A DNA stretch of 64,000 bases, taken from NCBI RefSeq assembly GCF_949628215.1, contig NC_134279.1:78237330-78301329 (forward strand), written 5' to 3'. Positions within the stretch are counted from its first letter, which is position 1, and every line of letters begins with the position of its first letter. This document shows, in pieces, positions 1-41,038 of the stretch. The stretch comes from Phalacrocorax aristotelis (taxonomy: Eukaryota > Chordata > Aves > Suliformes > Phalacrocoracidae). Made by a program: the position numbers and the translations under genes. Under the pieces are notes generated by a model. That model was not told the DNA's origin. It ran no database searches and worked only from the letters and a program-made list of their open reading frames with translations.

Positions 1-31341
<31,341 letters not shown>

Positions 31342-31800
31342 GGAGGGGCCCCGCCTCGCCCGCCGCCACCAGCCGTTAGGACATGAACGCCGCCACCGCT
31401 GTCGCCGCCGCCGCCACAGAATGGGCGCCCGCCGCGCGCCGCAGCCCTCCCCGCGGCGCCACGCCACGCCCCACCACGCCCGCCCGCCACGTACCGGCAC
31501 TCCGCGCGCAACCGCCCCTGACACCGCCGCCCGCCCCTTCGCGGCGGGGAGAGAACCCATTGGGTCGGCGCCACGCCGCTCCGCCCGCCTCTTCCTCTTG
31601 ATTGGAGCGACCGGCGGCGAAGGTGGGAAGGAGCGGTGTTTGTCAACACAGCCGCCGAGCCAATTGGAGTCACGCCGTTCCCTCCCCTCCCTCTACCGCT
31701 GTTCCGACCAATCGAAAGCGCATGATTCACCGACCTGCTCTCGGATTGGCGGGGCCGCAAGCGCCACACGTGCTGCTGACTGGAGGGCCGGGCGGCGCGG
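31342..31800 (-). promoter_or_regulatory. EIF2AK3: EIF2AK3 promoter and 5' leader with CCAAT-box array
   Basis: Upstream of the ATG on the minus strand. CCAAT/ATTGG pentamers occur at 31559-31563, 31601-31605, 31660-31667 (overlapping palindrome CCAATTGG), 31708-31712 and 31745-31749, and an E-box CACGTG at 31767-31772. No TATA box is seen. I found no exact ER-stress element (CCAAT-N9-CCACG). The transcription start site cannot be placed from sequence. Confidence 0.65.
31376..31384 (-). promoter_or_regulatory. Minimal upstream ORF (Met-Ser-stop) in EIF2AK3 leader
   Basis: The complement reads ATG TCC TAA, ending 34 nt before the main ATG. Its start context is weak (T at -3, T at +4). It exists in the mRNA only if transcription begins upstream of 31384, which the distance to the CCAAT array makes likely. 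Two-codon ORFs can delay or divert scanning ribosomes. Confidence 0.55.
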
Positions 31801-32330
31801 CCCCGCCCCTTCCCGGCCGGCCCTCCACCGGGCTGGAGACGTGGCTGTTCCTCGGCGTCGGCAGGGCGGGGCGAGCGGCGCGCACCACCCGGCGCGTGGT
31901 GCGGTGGGGGAGGGCGGGGGAAGGGCCCCTCCGGAGCGGAATGGGCTCGTCGGGCGGGAGGGGCGGTGGGCGGTGCCCCGCCCCGGGGCCCACCATTGCC
32001 CACCGGGTGGCGTGAGGGGCCGGCCGGCGAGCCGGGGTCGGCTACACCCACGCGCTCCGCTGAGGTGTTCGTTGCGGCCACCCTGTCCCGAGGCCGGCGG
32101 TTTATGTTGCCTCAGCACCTTCTCCTGGCGATCACCTTCTCTTCGTGAAAGGGGAATGGCCGGATGAGCTGCTCCCCTGAGGAGCTCGCTCCCCAGTTAA
32201 CGGCTGCCCCAGCCTCCAGTGGACGAGCTCGGCCCCGTAGGGGTGTGTGTGTGATGGGATGTGGTGTCAGTAGGCCCAAGTGTTGGCCAAGTGTTGCAGC
32301 AGCCCTGGAAGCCATCTGTGGTACGTTCAT
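31801..32330. other. GC-rich to mixed sequence upstream of EIF2AK3
   Basis: The distal half of the CpG island, falling to ordinary composition near 32.15 kb. Possible GC boxes are seen, but no gene. A divergent promoter transcript is possible but has no sequence support. Confidence 0.5.
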
Positions 32331-32978
32331 CTCTGGACATGAGCCAACAATGTGCACTCGCACCCCAGAAAGCCAACCATGCCCTGGGCCGCATCCCCAG
32401 CAGCGCGGGCAGCCGGGCGAGGGAGGGGGTCCTGCCCTTCTGCCCCGCTCTGTGAGACCCCCCTGCAGCGCCGCCTCCAGCTCGGGGCTCCTCAGCACGG
32501 GAAGGACATGGAGCTGTTGGAGCAGGGCCAGAGGGGGCACAGAAATGCTCCGAGGGCTGGAGCCCCTCTGCTGTGAGGCCAGGCAGGGAGAGTTGGGGTG
32601 GTTCAGCCTGGAGAAGAGAAGGCTGCGGGGAGACCTTATTGCAGCCTTCCAGTGCTTAAAGGGGGACTCTAGGAAGGATGGGGGCAACCTCTAGCAAGGC
32701 CTGTTGTGACGGGACAAGTGGTGATGGTTTTAAACTAAAGGAGGGGAGATTCAGACTGGATATAAGGAAAGAATTTTTTACAATGAAGGTGGTGAAACCG
32801 TGGCCCAGGTTGCCCAGGGAGGTGGTCGATGCCCCATCCTTGGAAACATTCCAGGCCAGGTTGGATGGGGCTCTGAGCGACCTGATCTGGTTGGGGATGT
32901 CCCTGCTCGCTGCAGGGGGGTTGGGCTAGGTGGCCTCTAAAGGTCCCTTCCAACCTAAACCATTCTATGATTCTGTGA
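32331..32978 (+). mobile_element. CR1 LINE 3' fragment (about 650 bp)
   Basis: Begins at GAGCCAACAATGTGC and ends with the diagnostic CR1 tail ATTCTATGATTCTGTGA. It includes the usual antepenultimate blocks (CAGCCTGGAGAAGAGAAGGCT, AGATTCAGACTGGATATAAG). It is truncated at the 5' end and is near-identical to the inverted copy at 39556-40205. Left limit approximate. Confidence 0.92.
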
Positions 32979-35900
32979 ACTCATGCTTCTCCCACATAGT
33001 CACAGATGTTCATTTCCTTTATCTGCATCCTTCAGGGGCTGTTTTCCCCCTCTTCCAGCAGTTACCGTTATCCCGTTTGCTCTGGGCCACAGAAGGTGCT
33101 GCTCCTTCAGCTCCCATCAAGGAGGTTGGCTGTTGCCCACACCAACTGCATGCCTGTGGCCTGCAATGGATCACACCATGATCCTTGTGCTGCTACCATG
33201 AGTCTTTTTGTGGCAGCGTTCATCCATGTAGATCTAGGTATGTAGTATATCAACCCACACCTTTATCTTCTTTGTAACAAATCAGATTAGCTACAAACTA
33301 TTTAATTCTCGTACGGCATCTCCTCCAGCCCTTAAATTACAGTTGTTTGTCCTTCCCCTTTTCGAGTTTATTCAGCATTGCATTTCACAATATGGAGATA
33401 GAGAGTGCTGTGTTCATCTGTATCCAGGAGCAGAAAAGGCTGAAGTATATCCCGAGGTGTGCCTCCCCTTTGCACAGGGACAGAGGGTCTCCGTAGGCCA
33501 CCAGAGAGCACACAGCACGATGCTTTTCTTCCTCTGCATACATGTGCATACCTGAGATGTGCAGCTTTGCATTTGACTGTCTTAGGGGCAGTCTCTTTAT
33601 CTACACCCATTTTGCCCTGTTTTGAACAATGGCCCTTGTCGTCCCGGTTGTACGGCCCTGCTGAGGCGCATAAGTCTGCAAATTGTATTAGGAGTGATTT
33701 TGTATTTACTTTCAAATGACTAATGAAAATATTGATTATGTACATGTGTAGTATAGCATACATGATCCTGGAGGGATCCCAGTAGTGATCAGTAATGATT
33801 TATAACCATTCAAAAAAAAAATGTGGCCGGTGTTTAATATATGCTTAACTGATGCTTTATTACCTGTTTTTTTTAAATTAAAATATTGTGCAGTTCTAAG
33901 TAAAAATCCTTTAAAAAGTTTATTACACCTTCCAGAGGAAATTGAATTCTTTGTTGGGACTTCTATTAAACCTCTGACTGGCATAACTAATTCTTTAGTC
34001 TGAGCCACATACCAACTTTCTTGGTATTCAGCCAGGAACTGTTCTTACATCTGCATTTACTACATATCATACAACTGTCCTTTCTGAAAATGGATACCAA
34101 CCTGGCACGTTTTTAGCTTTCTAGAATTGCCCTCGTATATCAAATAACTCAAAGATGAACATCAACAGACAAGGGGTCTCTGCAGCCAGCTGTTTGAGAG
34201 CTACTGGGCCACAGTTATCCCTCAAAGACAAGAGCTTCATGGGTTACTAATGGACTCAAATTTATCACATCGCTGTTAAGTAATCCACCCACATATCTTC
34301 CTGCTTCTTTACAAACATAGATCATAAATGTTCAATGAACACTTCTGCATCATTATTGACATATTAATCATGTTCATCTAGTAATGGGCCTGTACCATTA
34401 CTAGGGTTTTCTGGGATTTAGTCTTGCCAGCTATGGATTTCCTTTGACGTGCTTCACTTCCAATAGCTACTCTGCTTCTCATAATGTCTCATTTATACCA
34501 ACACTTTTTTATTTCCTGCTTTCTTCATTTTGGCTATTTATTTTTCATTTTTAATCACACTCTCTGGTCCACTAATAAAACAGGACTTGTCGATGTATTT
34601 TTCTCTCTTGATTTTGATCGCTCGGTGAACTCTTTTTAAAGAGCTTGTCAGTGTAATTTTTAGACTTCTACCTAAATTGTTCTTCCTGCTTGCAGTCTTA
34701 TTTTCTGGTGAGTTGGAAATACAGCTCTTTTAAAGCACCAGGTATATGCAAAGTCAGGTCATGAATGCTGCTGCAATTGCAATTAAGAGGGTTTTGGGGT
34801 TTTTTTTACTTAGTTCATTATAACACAGTCCGAAAGAGTCTACCCTGTGCCGCATACCAAACGGTTCATGTCATTTTTGGTAACTTAAATGACATTTTAT
34901 TATAGTGCCCATATGGTCCTGTGCTAATATTTTCTCTATTTAGATAACTCCTCTCTCGAGTGTCTACCCATTTGTATGTTTATAAAGAGTAATCAAATTC
35001 CTTCTGTTTCACTAGGCAAACCAAACCAAAGGCTTTTATCCTTCCCTTACACTTTTGGCTCTCTGCTCCCCCCCTTCATCTCACTAGCCCTCCCCTGCAC
35101 CTGTTCGCATTTACACTGATGTTTCTTACATAGCAATGTTTGGAACAGTCATGTTGAAGGGTAACTCTAATATATTTAAATTTAAAACTCCATTATAGAC
35201 TGTGCAGAAAAACTATTCTCTGCCATGCTTTTTACAGTAACTTACCTCTTGTCCCCCTAGTTATTCAAGGGGCTTAGAGACAGATATGCAGTAACCACAG
35301 ACCCCAGCAAGTTTCAGAATATCGGAATACTTCACGTGTAGGGTTGCACTTTTATCTTTGTGCTGGTTCATGAAGGTTTATTACCCTTAAGGCAAAACAA
35401 CAACAGCCCTATTCAACTGTGCCTATCACACCCATGAGTATCACCTCATTTTCTTGTATTTCCTCCCACCCCTGCCCCAGATCAGCAGACTTCCATTGCA
35501 GCCTTTTATTTTAGGGGGCTCTAAGAGTTTGCATGAGAGTACATGTTTTCTTCTAGACTCCTCCTAGATTCCTTAGCACTGAGACATAAGCAATAACAAT
35601 TGTAATCTAAAAGCTCTTACTTTTCTGTTTTGGAAACCTTTCTCTAAGGCATGGACAATGTTATTCACAAATCCTCAAATCCTTAAGACAAACACAGCAA
35701 TACAGCCGTATAATTTTCTCTCTGTATTAAAAATTCGTGCCAACAAAACCAAACTTCCTGCTTTTTGCAAAGCATGACTCACATTCTCCATTCTGTTTTG
35801 ACTGACTGACATAAGAGATCTATTTCAATCATATGACAATAACTTCAAATCTGACCAGCCATTTATGTGGAAATCACAGCCTGTTCTTGCAGGATGGATG

Positions 35901-36308
35901 GATGTTAATAGGAGTGATGTTTTACATAACTCCACTAAAGATCTGCCTCCTTTTCTTGAATAACTTGCTCTCGGAGCAGCGAGGCGCAGCAGCGAAAGCC
36001 CAGCGTGCCACCTCGTGGCTGCCCTGTACCAAGGGCCTTTCGTAGTCCCCTGTAAAATGATCATTTATAGCCTGCATCTTCCCCCGGGAGAATTCAGACC
36101 ATCAAAAAGCAGCATGTGTTGTAATTAGTATACCAGCACCCCTGCTGATGTCTTTGCACAAGCAGAGTAAAACCAAGCAATCCTTCATCCAACAGATCAA
36201 CCAGAGGCAAGCGAAGTAGGTGTTTTTCAAAAGAAATGTCACTGAATTGGAGTTTGCAGGATAAAAAATCAGGTAGCAAGAATGTAATTGTTGGGACATG
36301 ACAGCAGC
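32979..36308. other. Intergenic sequence between EIF2AK3 and RPIA
   Basis: About 3.3 kb of AT-rich sequence with no recognisable gene. It includes one very eroded LINE-like stretch near 35 kb, listed separately. Confidence 0.7.
34975..35180 (-). mobile_element. Possible ancient CR1/L3-like fragment, heavily eroded
   Basis: Read on the plus strand, the order of short matches (TTTATAAAGAGTAATCAAATTC, then CAAACCAAAGG, CTAGCCCTCCCCTGCACCTG and a short block with GCAATGTTTGGAACAG) follows the antisense CR1/L3 3' layout (residual matches to ...TTTATAAA-ATTGATCAAATCC..., ...AGCCCTCTGCTG-ACCTG..., ...CCCAAAACTGG...). Identity is low and the call rests on co-linearity alone. Confidence 0.35.
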
Positions 36309-37416
36309 ATCCTCCTAGAGAAGCTGGCAGCTCATGGCTTGGACGGGTGTACTCTTTAATGGGTAAAAAACTGGCTGGATGGCCAAGCCCAGAGAGTTGT
36401 GGTGAATGGAGCTAAATCCAGTTGGCAGCTGGTCACGAGTGGGGCCCCCCAAGGCTCAGTGTTGGGGCCAGTCTGCTTTAATATCTTTACCAATGATCTG
36501 GATGAGGGGATCAAGTGCACCCTCAGTAAGTTTGCAGATGACACCAAGTAGGTTGGGAGTGTTGATCTGCTCAAGGGTAGGAAGGCTCTGCAGAGGGACC
36601 TGGACAGGCTGGATCGATGGGCCGAGGTCAGTTTTATGAGGTTTAACAAGGCCGAGTGCCGGGTCCTGCCCTTGGGTCACACCAACCCCAGGCAACGCCC
36701 CAGGCCTGGGGCAGAGGGGCTGGAAAGTGCCTGGCGGAGAAGGCCCTGGGGGTGCTGGCTGACAGCCGGCTGGGCATGAGCCAGCAGTGCCCAGGTGGCC
36801 AAGGAGGCCACCAGCCCCCGGGCTTGTGTCAGCACTGGTGTGGCCAGCAGGAGCCGGGCAGGGATGGGGCCCCTGTGCTCGGCACTGGGGAGGCCCCACC
36901 TCGAATGCTGGGCTCAGGTTTGGGCCCCTCGGGACAAGAAGGGCCTTGAGGGGCTGGAGCGTGTCCAGAGAAGGGCAGCGGGGCTGGGGCAGGGTCTGGA
37001 GCACAAGTGTGCTGGGGGGCGGCTGAGGGATCTGGGGGGGTTTAGCCTGGTGGAGGCTGAGGGGAGCCCTTCTCGCTCTCTGCAGCTGCCTGAAAGGAGG
37101 GTGTGGTGAGGTGGGTGTTGGTCTCTTCTCCCAAGTTACTAGTGATAGGACAAGAGGAGACAGCCTCAGGTTGTGCAAGGGAAGGTTTAGATTGGATATT
37201 AGGAAAAATATTTTCACTGCAAGAGTGGTCAGGCATTGGCACAGGCTGCCCAGAGAGGTGGGAGATTCAACACCCATTTTTTGAATGGGTGTTCAAAAAA
37301 CCCGTAGACGTAGACTCCAGGACATGGTTTAGGAGATGTGGTGGTGTTGGGTTGGCAGTTGGACTTGACGATCTTAGAGGTCTTTTCCAAAATTAATGAT
37401 TCTATGGTTCTATGAC
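36309..37416 (+). mobile_element. CR1 LINE fragment with reverse transcriptase remnant (about 1.1 kb)
   Basis: 5'-truncated CR1 of a different subfamily from its neighbours. Translation starts EKLAAHGLDG, continues through [41 protein letters not shown] and LSKFADDTK, then hits a stop (TAG at about 36.55 kb). The 3' part carries the usual CR1 blocks and ends in repeated ATTCTATG/GTTCTATG octamers at about 37.40 kb. Confidence 0.92.
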
Positions 37417-39555
37417 AGACTTGGAGAGCCACTGCCAACCAGAAAGCGGGTTTATCTGGAAAGATGAGTTAGAGGTGCTTCATCTTCCACTTGGTTTCTC
37501 CAGTGAGTCGGTGAAGTTTTACCTTCATGGGTCATGTTGGTTTTTAGCTGTTTCATGCCTTATCAAGTGAGAGAGACACAGAGTTAATTGAATAGACACA
37601 TCTGACACCCAGAGGCTGCTGTGCCTTCACTAGGGTTTCACTCAGGTTAGCATGCACTTTTGCAACAGGTTTAAGCTGGGCTAAGTCTCCCACAGAAGAT
37701 GGTCCTACAGCCTTCCTGCTCCCTACTGACTGATCTTGCTGCCTTCCTCAGGAAATGTCAAGGAAAAATGACCTTGATTTTGTTGGTTGCATTACCTTTC
37801 AGAAAAAACACCTCTCTGCCAACACATGGAAGTAGCGGGAAAACTTGGCAAGCTATGGACCATAGGGTGGGAACGCTCCTCACGCAAGGTGAACCACACA
37901 GGGCCAGAGGAATGCCAGAGCCAGCACAAACTCTGTACCCAGGTTGAGAGTGGAGGGTGGATGGATGGTATAGGGAGGAAAGAGCAGGAGCTTCCCTTTT
38001 TTTCAACAGCAAGCTGTTATCTCAGCTACCGTGTAATTTCCTAACAGGTAATTCCAGCCTCCGATGCAGAATTCAGTACCCAAAATCATGCTGCCACCCT
38101 TGCCAGCCTGATGGCCCGAGCTGCTCCGTTCCTCAGTGTGGCATTTCGCTAAGGTTAACGCCTCGCAGTTACCACCCTGTTCGACAAGCAAAACATCTGT
38201 TCAAACACAGCAGGTTCAAACACCTCCCTCCGTACTGAAGCAGAGAGCATGAGAGTTGGCTCTCGAAGAGGCCTTGACATGGGACAAGCACAGGCTGGTA
38301 CAAAAGGACTTTGAGCTGTTTGCAGACGGAGCTGGTTGTCGCTGAAACTTAAATTCTAAAATGTCCAGCACTGCCTTTTTGTGCATAAGGAAGGCTCAGC
38401 ACACCATAAATGATTTTCCTGTGTTCACTGAGACTGTACCTCAGCAGCGGATTCAGATGAATTGCGAACGGAAAGGCCCGTTATCCCTAAGTGGAAACGC
38501 CTGCGTTCCTCCAGGCAGGCGCACTGCAAGGTGTGTTTCAAGCCAAAGGCATCAGCCGTCGCTGTGAGGATACAAACAGGTTTATCACCCCACACTTCTG
38601 GGCTAACACTCCCCATCCCAGTGAGACTTGAGAGATGCCCACATGTCGGGACGGGCTTCCTGAATCGGTGTAAAACCCCAGTGACTGTTCTTTGTTTCGA
38701 GCAGCAGTCAGACACTTGGGATACTGAAGGGAATAACCCCAAACCCAGTCAGCTGCTCCTTCGGCTGTGCCATTAATGTATCGTGGAATAACACAGTACT
38801 TAGGCCTGATTCTTTCTGAAATATATATCCCACTAGATGTGTGTATTTACACTTTTAAAGGAGTAATTGGCAGGAAAGATCATTGCCAGCTAGCGGAAAA
38901 CACCGAACAACAGAATAACAATCATGTGCTACTCTTAATAGCAGGTCACCTGCTCTCTGCAGGAAGGTGAGGCCTAACTGCACCGAGCTAAGCCTGGGCA
39001 ACAATAATAGAGTCTTTGTTGAAATACCACCGCATTGTTCAAAGGCTGGTGAGCCAACCCAGGGAAAACAAAAGGAAACGTTTCTAGCCCTTAAAAATCA
39101 CAGCAGAATCACAGAGGTTGGCAGCAAAACAAGTCAGTCATGCACAGAATTTAAAAAAAAAAAGCCAACAGCGGCTTTTCTGTCGTGCAACTAATAAAGA
39201 TTATTCTCTGCGCATTGTGGTTTGTCCTTGGAGTCGAGTAGTAAGGGGTAAATACCTGCAGTTCTCATCCCTCTTGGTGGGATTGCAGCCTGGAGAGAAA
39301 CTGTGCGTGGCCTTAACGTGGCTCCCAGGTCTGAAATGCTGCTGCAGAAGCACTTGGGAGATTGATTGGCCTCTCGAATATTTTTCACAAATGCTTTCAG
39401 CAGATGCTAACCCAGGATAGAGGGGGAAAAAAGATGGGAGAAAAAAAAAAGACACTACGTGCTCCAGAAAACCTCCATCAGGTTTTATCATGACCCTCCT
39501 GCGGGTTGATAGTAGCGGTGTCAGACGACCAGCATCTTTATTCATGTCCATGTTA
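37417..39555. other. Intergenic sequence upstream of RPIA
   Basis: About 2.1 kb between two CR1 copies; no gene, RNA or repeat recognised. Confidence 0.65.
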
Positions 39556-40375
39556 GATCACAGAATCACAGAAAGGTTTGGGTTGGGAGGGACCTTTAGA
39601 TGTCGTCTAGCCCAACCTCCCTGCAGTGAGCAGGGACATCCCCAACCAGATCAGGTCGCTCAGAGCCCCATCCAACCTGACCTGGAATGTTTCCAGGGAT
39701 GGGGCATCAACCACCTCCCTGGGCAACCTGGGCCACGGTTTCACCACCTTCATTGTAAAAAATTCTTTCCTTATATCCAGTCTGAATCTCCCCTCCTTTA
39801 GTTTAAAACCATCACCCCTTGTCCTGTCACAACAGGCCTTGCTAGAGGTTGCCCCCATCCTTCCTAGAGTCCCCCTTTAAGCACTGGAAGGCTGCAATAA
39901 GGTCTCCCCGCAGCCTTCTCTTCTCCAGGCTGAACCACCCCAACTCTCCCTGCCTGGCCTCACAGCAGAGGGGCTCCAGCCCTCGGAGCATTTCTGTGCC
40001 CCCTCTGGCCCTGCTCCAACAGCTCCATGTCCTTCCCGTGCTGAGGAGCCCCGAGCTGGAGGCGGCGCTGCAGGGGGGTCTCACAGAGCGGGGCAGAGGG
40101 GCAGGACCCCCTCCCTCGCCCGGCTGCCCGCGCTGCTGGGGATGCGGCCCAGGGCATGGTTGGCTTTCTGGGCTGCGAGCGCACATTGTTGGCTCACGTC
40201 CAGCTTTTCATCTACCAGCACCCCCAAGTCCTTCTCCGCAGGGCTGCTCTCCATCCCCCCACCCCCCAGCCTGTGCTGATACAGGGGATTGCCCCGACCC
40301 ATGTGCAGGACCTTGCACTTGGCCTCGTTGAACCTCACGAGGTGCTCACAGGCCCACTTCCCTGGCTTGTTCCCA
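39556..40375 (-). mobile_element. CR1 LINE 3' fragment, inverted near-copy of 32.3 kb element
   Basis: The plus strand starts with the complement of the CR1 tail (CACAGAATCACAGAAAGG). The minus strand shares almost base-for-base sequence with 32331-32978, and extends farther 5', encoding ACEHLVRFNEAKCKVLHMG and [17 protein letters not shown], the standard CR1 ORF2 C-terminal part. It lies immediately upstream of the RPIA CpG island. Right limit approximate. Confidence 0.92.
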
Positions 40376-40714
40376 CTCGTGAGTCCTGCAACGCAGCGTC
40401 GCTCCCAGCTTCGTGCTACGAAGTCTGAGTACAAGTCCGGGAAAGGGGCTCTTCCTTACACCCTCTGGAAGCCCCGGCAGAGCTCCGGTAAGCCCCGATC
40501 CGAGCTCACCCCGCTGCCCAGCCCCCTGCAGCGGCTGCCCCCGCCACCCTCCCTCCTCCCCCAGCACTTGCAGGTGGAGCATTTCCCATTCCCGGGAAAG
40601 CCTCGACCCCCGCATGCCGGGCCCGCCCGCTGTGCCGCTGTGCCGCGGCCGGACCTCGCCACCCCGGGCGCCCCCCGGTGCCGCCGGCCGGGCGCGGCGG
40701 GCGGGCCCGGCCGT

Positions 40715-40733
40715 GCATTGTGGGAGCTGTAGT
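40715..40733 (-). promoter_or_regulatory. ZNF143/THAP11-type element, minus orientation
   Basis: GCATTGTGGGAGCTGTAGT, whose complement fits the promoter motif ACTACAnnTCCCAnnATGC bound by ZNF143 (Staf) and THAP11 in vertebrate promoters. It lies 120 bp upstream of the RPIA start codon. Confidence 0.75.
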
Positions 40734-40747
40734 TGGCGGCTCGCAGC

Positions 40748-40763
40748 ACTACAAGTCCCAGCC
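40748..40763 (+). promoter_or_regulatory. ZNF143/THAP11-type element, plus orientation
   Basis: ACTACAAGTCCCAGCC matches the left and central parts of the same motif (ACTACAnnTCCCAG), 14 bp from and facing away from the minus-oriented copy. Together they probably mark the RPIA core promoter. Confidence 0.7.
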
Positions 40764-40852
40764 TCCCCGAGGAGGAGGAGGAGGAAGGGAGCCGGCCCGT
40801 CCTAGGCCTGCAGCCCGTGCGGGAGAGCCCCCCGGGGGCGGGCCGCGGCGGC

Positions 40853-41038
40853 ATGCGGCTCCCCGGCCGGCTCGGCCCGCTCCGCAGCAGGGCGCTGGCT
40901 GCCCGGCCGCCGGGGAGGCTGCGAGCGGGGCCGGCGGCGGCGGGGAGGCGCGCCTTGGCCCGCGGGCGGCTCGGCGGCACCATGGCAGAGGAGGCCAAGC
41001 GGCTGGCAGCCTGCGCGGCGGTGGACAAGCACGTCCAG
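40853..41038 (+). CDS. RPIA: RPIA exon 1: start codon and N-terminal extension
   Basis: 62 codons. The frame is open upstream to a TAG at 40730, and the first ATG in it is at 40853 (purine at -3), giving [16 protein letters not shown], similar in layout to the mammalian start. A second in-frame ATG at 40982 (Met44) has a stronger context (ACCATGG) and begins the conserved [16 protein letters not shown] segment. Donor CAG|GTGAGG. Confidence 0.88.

Noticed and set aside
31559-31577. ATTGG-N7-CCACG at the EIF2AK3 promoter as an ER-stress element
   Set aside because: The canonical element is CCAAT-N9-CCACG; here the CCAAT box is inverted relative to CCACG and the spacing is wrong.
38205-38225. 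GGTTCAAACACC as a tRNA B box
   Set aside because: No A box at proper distance and no cloverleaf could be drawn around it.
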